64,000 bases of DNA from contig LRSR01006252.1 in the NCBI GenBank assembly GCA_001579985.1, positions 1 to 64,000 of the forward strand, given 5' to 3'. Origin of the DNA: Hypsibius dujardini. Lineage: Eukaryota > Tardigrada > Eutardigrada > Parachela > Hypsibiidae. The notes beneath the pieces are model-generated. The model saw only the letters and a program-made list of their open reading frames with translations. It was not told where the DNA came from and did no database searches. The position numbers and the translations under genes were made by a program. Shown here piece after piece: positions 20,651 through 31,983 of this stretch. The stretch's first letter is position 1. Each line of letters begins with the position of its first letter.

Positions 20651-23600
20651 ATGGAACAAGTGAAAGTAGGAGGACATCTTATAAGCTATGAGAAGAAGTT
20701 AACGCTTGCTCAGGGCACGTTCGGTGAGGTATTCCTTGTGGATGTTTTCTCGGGCAAGTTGGGGTTGAAACGGGCAGCCGCAAAGTATATTTTTTCGTCT
20801 TTGTCCGACCGAGCCGCTCTCCGTGAGAAACTACAGGCCCTGTGCAATACTACGTGGGCCAAACTTTGGAGGTTGAAACATAACAATGTTGTGCGGTACT
20901 TGGGAGCCCACGTCAGTTCGCCAGCTAGCAGACTAGACGTGGCAAGAATCGTACTTATTATGGAATACTGTCCAGGTATGTAGGTGTTGGACGTCAAGCA
21001 CATTTGTAAAAAGTCATTCAGTTAAAATGGACTAGTTGACTTATTTACCTCAGCCTGATACGTTTAGCTACAAACTCAGTTTCATTAAACAAACCCTTCT
21101 TACTTCATGGTTTAATAAATGTAAAACAACGATATAAACAACATGGCATCGGCATACCTTAATGTTTAAATGTACTCTACATATTCGCAGTCTGAAAACT
21201 GACTCGTCACTTTTGAAGACATATACAAATTTTGTCTTTTGACGATCGCAATTGGGAATCATTAGCTAGAGACGAGAGGACTATAAAAAAACAACGGCAA
21301 TTTCTTGTGAAGCTCGTGCGCCACAAGCTCGAATGAACTTAATCCTCTCTCTGATTGTGCAGCTATCTAGGGCTATGTACCCAGTAATAAGTATTCGGAG
21401 TGTACTAGTAACATACCTGGCTCAACTAGATGTTGATGAACAAAATCGACCAATCTGCTTATACTGCTAGAACCGGTACCAGTAACGTATTTTCATTTGG
21501 ATGTCTTCTTCACTTTTAAGGGGGATCACTTACGGCACACCTCGGCAAGATACAACCTTCTTTACTCAGAATATATTGTCGGCAGCTGTTAGATGGATTA
21601 TCCTACTTGCATCACCTTGGAATCGTACACACAGACATCAAACCGCATAACATTCTAGTGGAAGAGAAGCACTTTTTCGGAGCAGGAACTTTGAAGATCT
21701 GCGATCTCGACGATCCCGTGTTACTGGAAAATGGATCCACCAAAACGGGTGACATCAACAAACTCAAGGGTTCCATGCCGTATTTTTCACCCGAGATGGC
21801 TCACATCCACATCCTGTTCCTCGCAAATAAAAATGTCGTTCATGTCGGCCGTAAAACTGACATATGGAGCTTGGGAATTGTGGTGCTTGACATGGCTGCA
21901 TTACAATATCCCCGAGAGATTAAGTATACTAAATTGGGGGAAAACGGAGGAAGCGAGTCGTTTGCCTTCGGACCGAATGTTACCTTTAATTCATTGGCAG
22001 AATTCATGGTGGCAGGCGGCGTGCCAGTCATTCCCGAGCACTTACCGGGTCCTTTGAGAGAATTTGTCAACCGCTGCCTCAATTCCAATGAGGCATTACG
22101 ACCGACGGCCGACGAGCTGCTGCTAGATCCATACTTAAGGTTAGTTTGGAACGTTGTTGTGATCAAAATCAAAATGACTCGATAGTCGATATGATAGGTA
22201 CAAAGCTCTAGATGACCACACAGTGAAAGGGAGAAAAGAACTGTCCATTTATTGTGTGCTCTATTGTGTCAGCCCAGACGGAACTGCTTTCGTCAACATT
22301 CAAAACCACGTAAAACTCGCCAAGGGAGATCAACCGAATCAACTCCCTTGATGGCGCTTAAGCCAAGCCCAAAACATTTATGTTTTTTGCTTTTCTTGGC
22401 ATAGAAAATGTGAAATTGAATTAAAAATAATTAGGGGTATAGGTCTTATAAATTTGTTTGAAGTAGTTTTAGACAAGAAAACATTGTCGTCGTCTTTAGA
22501 CCACAAATAAATCATTTTCTCCCGACCTACAGCTTTTACAGCGACCTATTGTAGAATCTCAATGAGAAGGAGGGATCATTGTTCGAATGAAATTGGCTGA
22601 CGGAAATCACAACCAGGGCTTCACAGAATCAAGACCTGTAGACTTTAACCCAGTTGAAGAGCCATATAAGTTTTAGTGCCAGAAGTAATGAATCCCTTGC
22701 GCAGTAAGGTGTTTGGGCTTTCCTATCAGGAAAAAAGCTCTCTTTGCATAGAGGCACAGCCAGATGCACCCTCGAGCGAAATATGCGAGCTCTGCGCATC
22801 AAAACCAAAACAAACAAAAGTCTTCCAAAAACCATTCTCTCCAGGTTTGCGGCCATATATTTCTTCCTACTTCACTGATCTACCCGGTCGAACACTCAAA
22901 TGACAAATAATTCAATTCTTTAATTCTGAAAAAAGTAAAAGCAGACAATTTCAGTGTGGTCTCGATAATGGACGGAAAACTGGACCTCAGTCTGCTGTGG
23001 TTGTCCGACACATTGCTCAGCAAAATGCGACATAGGACCAGCGCCGAATGGGCTGTATAGCGCTATGACGTTCAATTGCACTCTTACCCACTGCAGCACT
23101 GCCCGGTTGTCATCCCTATCAGCTGATTTCATTCGAACCACTGTATGTTTCTTCCTTCTCATCAAGATTCGACAGGGATCGTAATCAGAGATCAGGAACC
23201 GGAAAACATTGAACTCAAGGTGTACTCAAACATTTTTAAAATGGACATGGTAAAACTCATAGGGCACAGCAGAGAGTTCAAATCTTGCCATACTGTTCCA
23301 AAGTTTAAACCATTTCGCTGAGCCTAAGAAATCTTACAAGCTGTTTTATAGCTGGCCGCTAATTTCACTCGCGAAACAGACCACACAATAGAGATGGTGC
23401 GGTCTTGATGTAAACAAACTGTTAACAAAGGGTGTAAAAAATGCCCATTAGCTAATTAGCGCTACGTTGAGCTGTACGCTTCAAAACCACGGGTTGCGGT
23501 TGGTCTATTCGCTTTTTCGAGTGCTGGCACTTTGGTTTCGTGACAGTCCAGTCGAAGGCAATCAGCGAATTTCCGAAATTTGGTAAGCGTATTCCGTCGA

Positions 23601-26237
23601 GAGTTCTGACTGGTCATTTGTTCAAACTCGTTTATTAAAACTTTTTTTGATGCAGTTCTTCGATTGATTCGAATCTTGAAGACCGCACTCTCGCTAATGA
23701 ATAAAAAGTTGATTGACTTACCTCTCAAACTGTGCGGTTGTATAGAGCCATGTACGACTTCATAAGCACATGGAACTTTTAAAATATCTGCTAAAAAATT
23801 ATCCCTTTTCCCCTTCAGTTACGCAGAATTGGACGACGGCTGCAACCTAGCGGACCAAACATTACAACGGTCACAAAACGTCACTGATGAAGAAATCGCT
23901 TCTCTAAATATCGGGCTCTGTTATTATGATGTGCCCCTTCAAGGAGGGTTGGTTGTTTGCCACATCGGGACTGACAACGGACGGTCAAACTCTGCGGGCA
24001 AAGTATCGGGAAACAGCGAGCCCGACATCTCATTGGAGTGGGATCAAAGATCGTCTGACTGCGAGAACGACTCGGATGACGATCCATTTGCTGAAAAATC
24101 GGCAGAGCCACACTACGGTAATGATGCGCTTGCTGCCGCGCAGGAATCGTTCCTCATTTTACAAAGTCTGCAGAAGCGACCGGCGTTATCTGTGGAGATT
24201 GGTGTGCATGCGCAGGAGAGTTTGACACCCGCGGGGCTCTCGTCTCTGTTTAATTTGGTCAGGGAGGATGTGATGCACTTAAAGTTTGTCGGTCTTTCTT
24301 CCTGGAAAAGCGTTTATTTGTCCACCGCGGAGCTACCAACAGTGAGCGAAATAACATTCCAGGATTGCGACGTCATTCTGCAGAGTGGTCACTTCAGTGG
24401 ACTGCCCCAATTGCGCACATTAACGTTTATCAACAGTGTAATCAGTGAGTTGGAAGAAAATGTACTTGCAGAGATACCAAAGCTCATCTACTTCGGCATC
24501 AACGTTGCCTGTGAAGGTTCAGCTATGCTGACGGAAGAGCAGTTATTGCGGATTCGTGTACACCATGTAAGACCACTTCTTCTGTCCGCAAAATATGCCT
24601 GGCTGCGGGACTATCTCCGGCTAAATCCCCAACTAACCGTGCCACCCAAGTCCGGTCAACTGTGGACATTCGGAAATTCGAAAAGTGCGCAGTACGTGAA
24701 TGTTCCAGTATACGTTCCCGATCACAAATGGTCGTATCTAGAGCGGTCAACTGCTATGCCCGTTTATCGGATGGAGCGTTTGTCGCTGGAGGAGCAGGAA
24801 TCATTTCCAGAATGGCCCCACATTGTGATTCACTTTGCGACAGTACTTTGGGAGGTGAGCCTTTATCAAAACGCCTCTTCGGCGGATGTGGTTGAGGCTT
24901 GCAAGGGTATTGTAGCCCTCGATAAATCACACCCCATCAAACTGTATATTTATGGCGAACGAAAGCGTCTGTGGAAGGACATTGCAGATATAGAGCATTT
25001 AGTGGTGGTGCTTTGGATTTGTGAATGGGACAAATTCGACAGTTTCGCCCAGAACAATCTGCGAATGTCAAATGTGCTGGAGATTCGATTGCTGTATTGC
25101 CTGAACGTGATTCTGGAGGATGATTCACTTGATGGGTTCTCCAATCTTCGAGCGTTTATTATGCAAGAATCTACGGCGAAAGTCATACAGCGCAAAGTGT
25201 TCCATCGGTTAGAGCAGTTGCAGGTTCTGATACTGGATTACTTCTCCGATATAAGTATCAAAAGTCACTTTGAATACCTACTCCGCTTGCACGAATCATC
25301 AGATTATGATTGGCTCCGCACGTACCTCGACGAAAAAGGTTATCTGACTGAGGCGAAAGGAGCCGGTGAGATATGGCACTTCACCAACGGCAATGAGCGA
25401 CGCTGTAACCAAAGGCTCAGTTGCAAGTTTGTTTCCGCGAAAGAAAAATGGGGACCCTTAATTGGGGAACATCCGGATGACACCGTTATTCAAATGGATG
25501 AATTATCTGCTAGCGACCTAGCGAGCGTCTATAACGAAAAATTTTGCGTTGTGAGCCAAACTTTTAGTGGCATACTTAACCTTGAATTTTTCGCCACGGC
25601 TACAATCAATGATATTCGAAGGACATTAGAGTCCGTCATGGAGACAAGACGAAAGAATCCGATATCCATCACCCTTAACTGCCGCTCACCCCTGCCTACC
25701 GATCTCTTTGCCGATGTAGCTCGTTTTGTGGTCACGTTAACATTCAAGTCTGCGTTTGTGCCAGAGGGCAGCTGGTCACCTAACCGTGGCTGGTTCGCGC
25801 TCAAAAATCTGGTCCAGTTGCATTTTCTGACCTGCTCAGATGTCCCATTTCAGCGCGGCTGCCTAAACGGATTTCCTAAACTGCGAATGATCTTACTGGA
25901 AGAGAGCAGCTTCAGCTGCAACGACCGACACATGTTCAGTGAAGTGAAGGATTTGGCATTCGTTGGGCTCCATTTCAATTTGCGATATCGATTTCGAGTG
26001 ATTCACAAAAGAACGTGGTCTTTCTTGTCCGATATAGAACGGCAACATCTTCAAGCGATATACTTCTCAAACGGCGTAGAACGCTTGATCACAGACGATT
26101 TGAGAAGCGACGTGGTGCTGACTGAGGGCGAAATTTGGGCATTTGGACGTTACGCGAGTCCGGAAGTGGATGGTGAAAACTTCACAGCGGATGAGCTGGC
26201 CAGCCTGCAAGCATTTCTTTCAGAAAATATGATATAA
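20651..26237 (+). CDS. MAP3K-like protein kinase fused to a triple LRR-like repeat
   Basis: Three exons, 20651-20975, 21521-22139 and 23819-26237, join in phase to 1120 residues. Residues 15-314 are a protein kinase. The Gly loop is QGTFGEVF, the beta-3 Lys is K45 (AAAKYI), and the hinge is IMEYCPGGSL. The catalytic loop is HTDIKPHN, with Thr in place of Arg in HRD. The metal-binding motif is DLD at 170 instead of DFG, and SPE stands at 198. The look is STE/MAP3K. Residues from about 400 to the end hold three units of about 236 residues. Each has LRR-like strands ([27 protein letters not shown]) and ends with W-L/F plus G-(Q/E)-(I/L)-W-x-F (W576, W813, W1048). There is no signal peptide or membrane helix, so it is probably intracellular. 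The ATG at 20651 is the first in frame before the Gly loop. The 1.7-kb second intron contains an antisense copy of a small gene family. The join at 22139/23819 rests on phase and sites only, so two separate genes remain possible. Confidence 0.8.
22140..23818. other. Second intron of kinase-LRR gene
   Basis: The intron contains the antisense small-family exon (23462-23693) and a short hairpin with CAAGGGAG/CTCCCTTG stem near 22320-22352. A Cys-containing plus frame at 22676-22850 does not join in phase with either neighbour exon. Confidence 0.5.
23462..23693 (-). CDS. Unrecognised small gene family, copy 2, inside kinase-LRR intron
   Basis: The frame [14 protein letters not shown], then KVLINEFEQ, then KFRKFADCL aligns with copy 1 and ends at a stop at 23462. 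An acceptor (ATTAG) lies just upstream and a consensus donor (GTAAGTC) at 23715-23721. The interval between them is only 28 nt, too short for ordinary splicing, so the exon boundary is uncertain. At DNA level it is much more diverged from copy 1 than copy 3 is, so this is an older duplicate. It is antisense to its host gene. Confidence 0.4.
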
Positions 26238-27028
26238 CAGCACTACTTTCTTATGTCAAATTGGCGTGAACGCACTGCTCAATCAAGTAGAATGAAAATG
26301 ATTTCCGTGTACCCTTTTCTTGGCCACTTTCATCTTCATTTTCTAGTATAATCAATATACGTTACGCTAAAACTATATTTTCTTATCCAACACACAAATC
26401 AGTGTTCCCCGCAGAAATTTTTTAGATTTTGGGCGAGCAAAGACAAGGATACGTTGACATCCGACGAACTAAGGCGAACAAATGAGCTGAAAACAAGGCC
26501 AACCCCAATCTCAAAAGGCGTGACCTGACACGTCGGGGTGTTCCTTGTTCGACCAGTAACTTCGGAAAGATTCCACCGTGACTCGTGTATCCGCCGGTAG
26601 TGTAACCGGCTGTTGTAAAACCGAACTGTCATCCAAACGCCACTATTCCAGATTACGGCGAAATGTATGCTGAGACCTACAGCAATGACAATTCCAATCC
26701 CAGATACTGTGTATTAAAAGAATATTACGAGCCGAATGTACCGTAGAAAAATGAGAAACAACATGTAAGTTGTGGCGCCCAGCGTTGTTACAACGATCCC
26801 CACGATAATAGTGGTCGACAGAGCTGACCCGTTGCAACAATGTTGACCCCGTCTGGCGCAGGCGGGGCGGGCGTAACGGGTGGCACTGCCCCGGTCCGCC
26901 ATATGACATCGGTGCTGGTGAAGCTTCTTGTCTGGCGCCAAGCAAGAGATTGAAATCTAACCTTGCCACTTCCTACAAAAAACACTGCTGATGTTTCTCT
27001 TTACCAATTCAAAAAATAGGGCTGACTA
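26238..27028. other. Intergenic; possible minus-strand membrane-protein exons
   Basis: On the minus strand a frame at 26714-26941 has a membrane-helix-like run (STTIIVGIVVTTLGATTYML) after Cys-Cys. A second frame near 26680-26400 begins GIGIVIAVGLSIHFAVIW, also helix-like. A donor (CTACG/GTACAT) and an acceptor (TACACAG) lie between them but the phases do not agree. This could be a two-helix membrane protein with a boundary I misread. Confidence 0.25.
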
Positions 27029-27638
27029 AGATATGTAGAATCTTTGACGTGGAAAATCTTGAAACTTATCGTCGCTCGAGGCATGTTTCTTTAGTTCAAC
27101 TACCGACACTGCGGTAGTCAATAAAATGTGTAACAAAATTCTGTCAAAAAAGGGTACCAAGCAAACGCTTTGGGTTGAATCAGTACTTGGGTTGAATCAG
27201 TCGGGTGGCGGAGGGCGCCACGAGTGTAAATTGTAAACAACACTCATTCAGCAATGCACACACCGCCTGCGGCGCCCTCCGCCACCCGACTGATTCAACC
27301 CAAGTAGTGATTCAACCCAAAGCGTTTGCCTGGTATCAAAAAAGGCATTAGTGGGCGAGTAAACATGGGCTCTGTGGGCCGAGAAGAGAGAATCCTGATT
27401 GGCCTGCTGCCTTTTCTTCATCGCTGACAACTCGGCTGCCTTACCACTTGGCCAAATACGATCAGCGAATTTTCGAAATTCACTGATCGATTTTCCTTGA
27501 CAGCTCCGGCTAATCACTTGTTCAAACTCGTTCATAAAAACTTTGCGTTATTTTTTTTTAATTGATGGGCAACCGGGACAACCGCACTCTTGCTACTACA
27601 GTATACTTGGTACTGCTACTCTGCAAGTGTGTCAACTT
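27029..27638 (-). pseudogene. Small gene family, copy 3, disrupted
   Basis: The DNA is nearly the same as 18200-18632, with a family B element inserted at 27157-27333, an altered A-rich tract where copy 1 has an in-frame segment, and a one-base loss near 27610. The core NEFEQVISRSCQ and SISEFRKFADRIW is still readable. I take it as a recent segmental duplicate that has since decayed. Confidence 0.6.
27157..27333. mobile_element. MITE family B, copy 1, with resolved insertion site
   Basis: Ends CCAAGCAAACGC and GCGTTTGCCTGG are inverted repeats. The inner arms carry TTGGGTTGAATCAG and GGGTGGCGGAGGGCGCC. TA flanks both ends (27155-27156, 27334-27335). The paralogous segment at 18200-18632 has a single TA at the matching position, so the element boundaries and the TA duplication are shown directly. 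Confidence 0.93.
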
Positions 27639-28240
27639 AATGTTTCTTTAAAATTATCAAAGTTAGGTGTGGTAGTTTAACGTTTTTTAAATGACCGAGC
27701 TGTGGGAGTTCCTAGCCACTAGTCAATGTTAACAATTGACCATTAACAATTGACCATTAACAATTAGTGACTACCGAATAAGAAGTATTGAGCAACGGCG
27801 AAACTGACGAGCCGAAAGCGAGCTGTGCTTGTAGTAATAATTTCACAGCCGGATCTCGGAATGGTTCCAAATTTCTGAGGGTTCTTATCCTTACGGATGT
27901 CATTCATGGTTCATTTCAGTTTATCGGTAATGCCGCAGAGATTTTTTTGCCAGACTCTTAAAGTTTACAAATGTGGGAAGGTTTCGTACCCCACGATTCT
28001 TACCATGAAAAAAACAGTCGAAAAAGTTAAAATTACTGCAGGATATAAAAACGTGTTAAAAATGTGTTAGGAGAAGGCCCCTTTGATGAATCTTAATTTT
28101 CCGTTTCGCTCGCGTGGACATCTCTCATTGTGTGGTTCTACGCAATACAATTATTTTTAAAGGGCTTAACATTGCCCTTCGAACGCGTCAGACAAGACGA
28201 AGCAACGTGATATGAACCATTAATTTCTCCCTCCTTTTTT
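27639..28240. other. Intergenic, short tandem repeat
   Basis: Three copies of ACAATTGACCATTA-like units lie at 27727-27770. No gene seen. Confidence 0.5.
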
Positions 28241-28410
28241 GAGATGCCCGCAGTGATGCGGTGATATTGGTTCACAATCAAGATCGACTGGAATTTCATA
28301 TCATCCATCGGCGGCACTTTAACTTTTTTAAACAGCTAGCAATCAGTGATTTTAAAGTCGAGTCAGTCTGCAATGTGAACTAATATCGCCGCATCACTGC
28401 GGGTTATCTC
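28241..28410. mobile_element. MITE family F, about 170 bp
   Basis: The left end GAGATGCCCGCAGTGATGCG and the reverse complement of the right end GAGATAACCCGCAGTGATGC match, and the pairing goes on through GGYGATATTRGTTCAC. There is no frame. The exact outer boundary is unclear because no TA pair sits right at the ends. Confidence 0.7.
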
Positions 28411-29082
28411 ACGCCGGTCCAAGTCAGCCATTATTCCTCAATAATGGTCAGAGACCTAGATCACGCAGGCGGCTTCGGGTACCATGACACAGCAGTTCTA
28501 AAAACACAACATTGTTTCCAAAAAAATGGCACTCTCTAGATAGATTATAGCTAGGCTGCTAGAGTTTTTTCGTTGGCGTTTGTGTTCATTGGGGAAAGGC
28601 TAAAATCGATGGTGGTTCATCGCCCTAGCGACCAATGTCGTGAAATGACGACACGGCGACCTTTTATTATTCATTCAAAAGCGGATCAGGCAATCTCGAC
28701 GGACTCAACTGACAGGAAAACTTGAGCTGTTGCCCGAAAATTAGAAAACATTGAGTACCCATTTGTGACTGACTGATGTCCGAACAAAACTGCCAGATTC
28801 GTCTGTTTTAATCGTTCTTAGGTATCTAACGAGGAAACATAGGCGGGATGTCGCCTAGTTTAGACTTTTCGTTTCTTTTCAAGGCAAAGTAACCAGGTCT
28901 ACTACGTCTTAAGCGTGAAAACGCGTCCCCGTTTCTGGACAGTGGCCGGTAACATCAATTTGAGTTTTCTTTGTACAACATTTTGCAACTAAACCGGTCA
29001 CCACTGCAAACTGATGCATTGATTGATAGGTGATGTAATCGATACAACACAAGCAATGTTACAATCAATCGCACACACCGCA

Positions 29083-29580
29083 GTAGTTATTTAGCACTGA
29101 CTAAGGTCGCAGCGATTATTTTTCCTGTTTTTAGTTCAGTAGCTCTACAGAACATTCGCTTGATTGCTCGATTACACTGCAGCCCTGTTGATTGATTGAT
29201 TGGCGCTAAGAAAATGTTTTAGGAAGCAATTTGTTGTGTTTTTTTAGATTGTATTAGATGTTTTGTTACTTATAACTTAGGCGATCAGTTGATTGAATGA
29301 ATGATCAAAATTAGTTTATTCTTTTCCATATCTAGTTATTCATAAACTAAATTTGATCATTCATTCAGTCAACTGATCGCCTAAGTTATAAGTAACAAAA
29401 CATCTAAAACAATCTAAAAAAGGCACAACAAATTGTTTCCTAATACATTCATTAGCACCAATTAATCAATCAACAGGGCTGCAGTGTAATCAAGCAATCA
29501 AGCGCATGTTTTGTAGAGCTATTGAATAAGAAACAGGAAAAATAATCCGTGCAGTCATTACATGCGAACATTACTGAATA
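29083..29580. mobile_element. Long palindromic foldback element, about 500 bp
   Basis: Arms of roughly 230 bases pair around a 15-base centre near 29325-29340. The innermost stem is AGGCGATCAGTTGATTGAAT against its complement. Further out both arms carry TTACACTGCAGCCCTGTTGA and a TTTTTCCTGTTT stretch. It lies 3' of the thyroglobulin type-1 gene. Outer limits are approximate. Confidence 0.8.
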
Positions 29581-29668
29581 AGTACATTCACTATACGAAA
29601 CCCGTATGTCAGACATTTCAGAAGGGCGAATTCACCTTTGCAGAAAATAAAACAGAACAGGGAGGTCA

Positions 29669-31651
29669 TTAGCAGCCAGCAGGTCGACCGCGAATCTTCT
29701 CGCCAATCTGGTTTCCTTCCTGGTCGACACACCAGCTGAACCTGCAATTGTCGATAGGAAAAACAAGATTACGTTCAGGTCCGAAACGAAACTGTTCCCA
29801 GTCTATCTGACACGCATATGATGAAGGATGGCAAAGCTATTTTATACTGAAAATGAACCAAAGCTCAGCTAAAAAAATTTGAATCATGTCTAAACCAAAA
29901 TGAGACCAAACCAAACTAAAAGTAACACCAAAGGAAATCAATCACAACTAAGTCACACAAAAATCAACTTAAATCTAAGCTGGAATAGCGAAACCGCAAC
30001 TAGGCTAAAAAAAACTTCGGAAAAATCAAACTAAACCAAGAAAAACTTAAATAGTACTAATTAAAAGAAAACTAATAAAATATTAAACTTACAGCGAAAT
30101 TTTACTGTATTTGTAAATTACTAATATTCTGACTAAAATTTAAATAATTCATCAGATTGAGCTTTTAATTTAGTTGAAGTAGAATGCCAACAAAATAATT
30201 CTGGCTAAACTAAACTACAAAGGGATTAAATTACTTGACTTTGTGTTTTAAGCATATTTTTAAAATTTATAATCTTTTATTTTTGCCTGCCCTAATTGAG
30301 TGATCGTGATTCTTACCCTGTACTGCCGTGGAATTGGCGAGGTGAGTAACGCCCGGTCGTGTCGTCGCAGGACGGTGTAAAGTGTCCCACAATCCCGCGT
30401 TTTCCCTTCTCCCTAGCCTCATGTCGAAGGCGATGGCATTCACATGCTTGAATTCCAGTTCCTCGAATTATTTCCTCTCCACCCTTGGACACGCATTGGA
30501 CGACCGAGTTTTGGAGCAATTGTCTGGCTGAATAAGTTCCGTCAGCCTCGCATTTGGGAAAGATAGTGGATGCTTTGGTTGCCTGCACCTCTGCCAAATG
30601 TGCCAAACAGTTCCCTGCAATTAGAAAGTGTATAAAAATATCGAATTATTCAACATTGTCGTGATACTTCAAGCTGAACGATGCCAAATGGTGCGATTGT
30701 TTTGGAACTGGAGGCAGCGAAAAGTTGATTTTCATCCTTCAAACTTGTCACTGACTTGACTGATTTTTAGAGGTCGAATTCAAAATTATTCGGCACTTTA
30801 TTTTGTTCTATTTCTAATGATTTTCGATATTTATGTCGCAATTTTTATCCAACGGATTTTTTTCGGCACATTTTCAAAATTGGGAAAACACTGGGAGATC
30901 TCATTTTTCTCGATTTTACCCGTAGAAACGCCAATTTTTAGAATACTTTTAAAGAAGTATTTTTGACATTATCGCAACCAAAATCAATTTAAAATCGATT
31001 GGAGTTTGCAGAACGTTTTTTAGATTTCAGGGGGCGGAGCTATAAGCCATTATCAGACAGGATAAAAATTGACCACTCGAAATCCAAATACATTGCGTAG
31101 CTCCGCCCCCTAACATCTAAACAAATTTCGGCTAAGGCCATTCAGTTTTAAATTGAATTTTGGTTGGGATAGTGTCAAAAATTACTCCTTTAACAGTTTT
31201 AAAAAAATTGGCGTTTTTACGGGTAAAAGTGAGAAAAATGGGATCATCCAGTGCTTTCCCAACTTTGAAAATCTGCCAGAAAACTCCGTTGTATGGCAAT
31301 TGTGACATAAATATTATAATCATAAATATAGTATTATCAAAAAAATATACGGCGCGATCATTTTTGAATTCGACCTCTAAAAGTCACCCCAAGTGAGAAA
31401 AAGTGCGTTCTTCATGTAATTTGAATAATAACTAGACGTACTTCCGGGGACGGATGTTGGGTGCGATGGACGAATGGATTGCTCATTTTGAAGCAGAGCG
31501 TCTTTGGCTGCCACAGCGGCCAGGAACTAAGACAAAGAAGTTGTTTACATGAAGACTAAAACGACGTATCAGAAGCAAACCAAGAATGCAAGACCTTAAA
31601 ATTATAATATGTTCTTACCAAAACAAATGTGAATATGAGTGATTTAGCCAT
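29669..31651 (-). CDS. Secreted protein with two thyroglobulin type-1 domains
   Basis: Four exons on the minus strand, 31651-31619, 31526-31442, 30614-30317 and 29741-29669, join in phase to 162 residues. Residues 1-18 are a signal peptide (MAKSLIFTFVLFLAAVAA). Domain 1 begins CLAHLAEVQ and has FPKCEADGTYS and a divergent second half (QCVSKGG, then ACEC). Domain 2 begins CHRLRHEAR and has FTPSCDDTTGRYSPRQF, then the diagnostic SWCVDQEGNQIGEKIRGRPA before a final GC. Known members of this fold often inhibit papain-like proteases or act in extracellular matrix, so an inhibitor role is a reasonable inference but not shown. The 11-codon first exon is set by the ATG and a clean donor. The second intron carries a 645-bp foldback and the third a family C element. 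Confidence 0.93.
29817..30299. mobile_element. MITE family C, copy 2, in thyroglobulin-gene intron
   Basis: In reverse orientation to 13102-13441. One end reads TAGGGCAGGCA on the minus strand and the other has TTTGCCATCC. The body is rich in AAACTAAAC and AACTAAA units. It fills most of the third intron (29742-30316). Confidence 0.55.
30750..31396. mobile_element. Foldback element, about 645 bp, in thyroglobulin-gene intron
   Basis: The left arm starts near CACTGACTTGACTGATTTTT and AGAGGTCGAATTCAAAA. The right arm ends with the complement (TTTTGAATTCGACCTCT). The inner stem pairs AGGGGGCGGAGCTA with TAGCTCCGCCCCCT around 31030-31110. Short frames on both strands are arm artefacts. It fills nearly all of the 827-nt second intron. 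Confidence 0.85.
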
Positions 31652-31707
31652 TGTGAGACGGAATACGGTACGGAAAGAAAAGAAAAAGAGAAATGACTGG
31701 GCGACTG

Positions 31708-31983
31708 TTATTTCTTTCCGCAACGAATGGTATCGCATTTTGTTGTATAGCACAGACAGATGACGGCGATTAGCTTGAGGTCTTTTGCACAGATTCGATG
31801 ATAACACAGTCGATGATCGCAATCACCAAGGATTTGCAGAACTCTCAGTTCTCTATTTTCTAGTTTTCCGCCAAAACAAAACAGACACTTGTTATTTATA
31901 GATGAACATGACGGCAACTTGTTTGCAGTTCGTGTCGCCAGCTTTGGAGTCCGAAAAGTACCGCCGCTAATTGATTCCGGCAC
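31708..31983 (-). other. Cys/His-rich open frame, possible zinc-binding exon
   Basis: A minus-strand frame without ATG contains CLFCFGG, then GDCDHRLCYHRIC, then CLCYTTKC. The spacing C-x2-C ... C-x-H-x2-C-x4-C ... C-x-C-x4-C resembles a RING or related zinc ribbon but matches no exact consensus. It stops 57 bases upstream of the start of the thyroglobulin-type gene on the same strand. It could be the last exon of an upstream gene. Confidence 0.3.

Noticed and set aside
22676-22903. Possible extra exon between the kinase and LRR parts
   Set aside because: An acceptor and donor exist, but the only phase allowed by the kinase exon meets a stop after about ten codons.
23694-23721. 28-nt intron with good GTAAGT and ATTAG in the small gene family copy
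   Set aside because: Shorter than known animal introns; more likely a chance arrangement.
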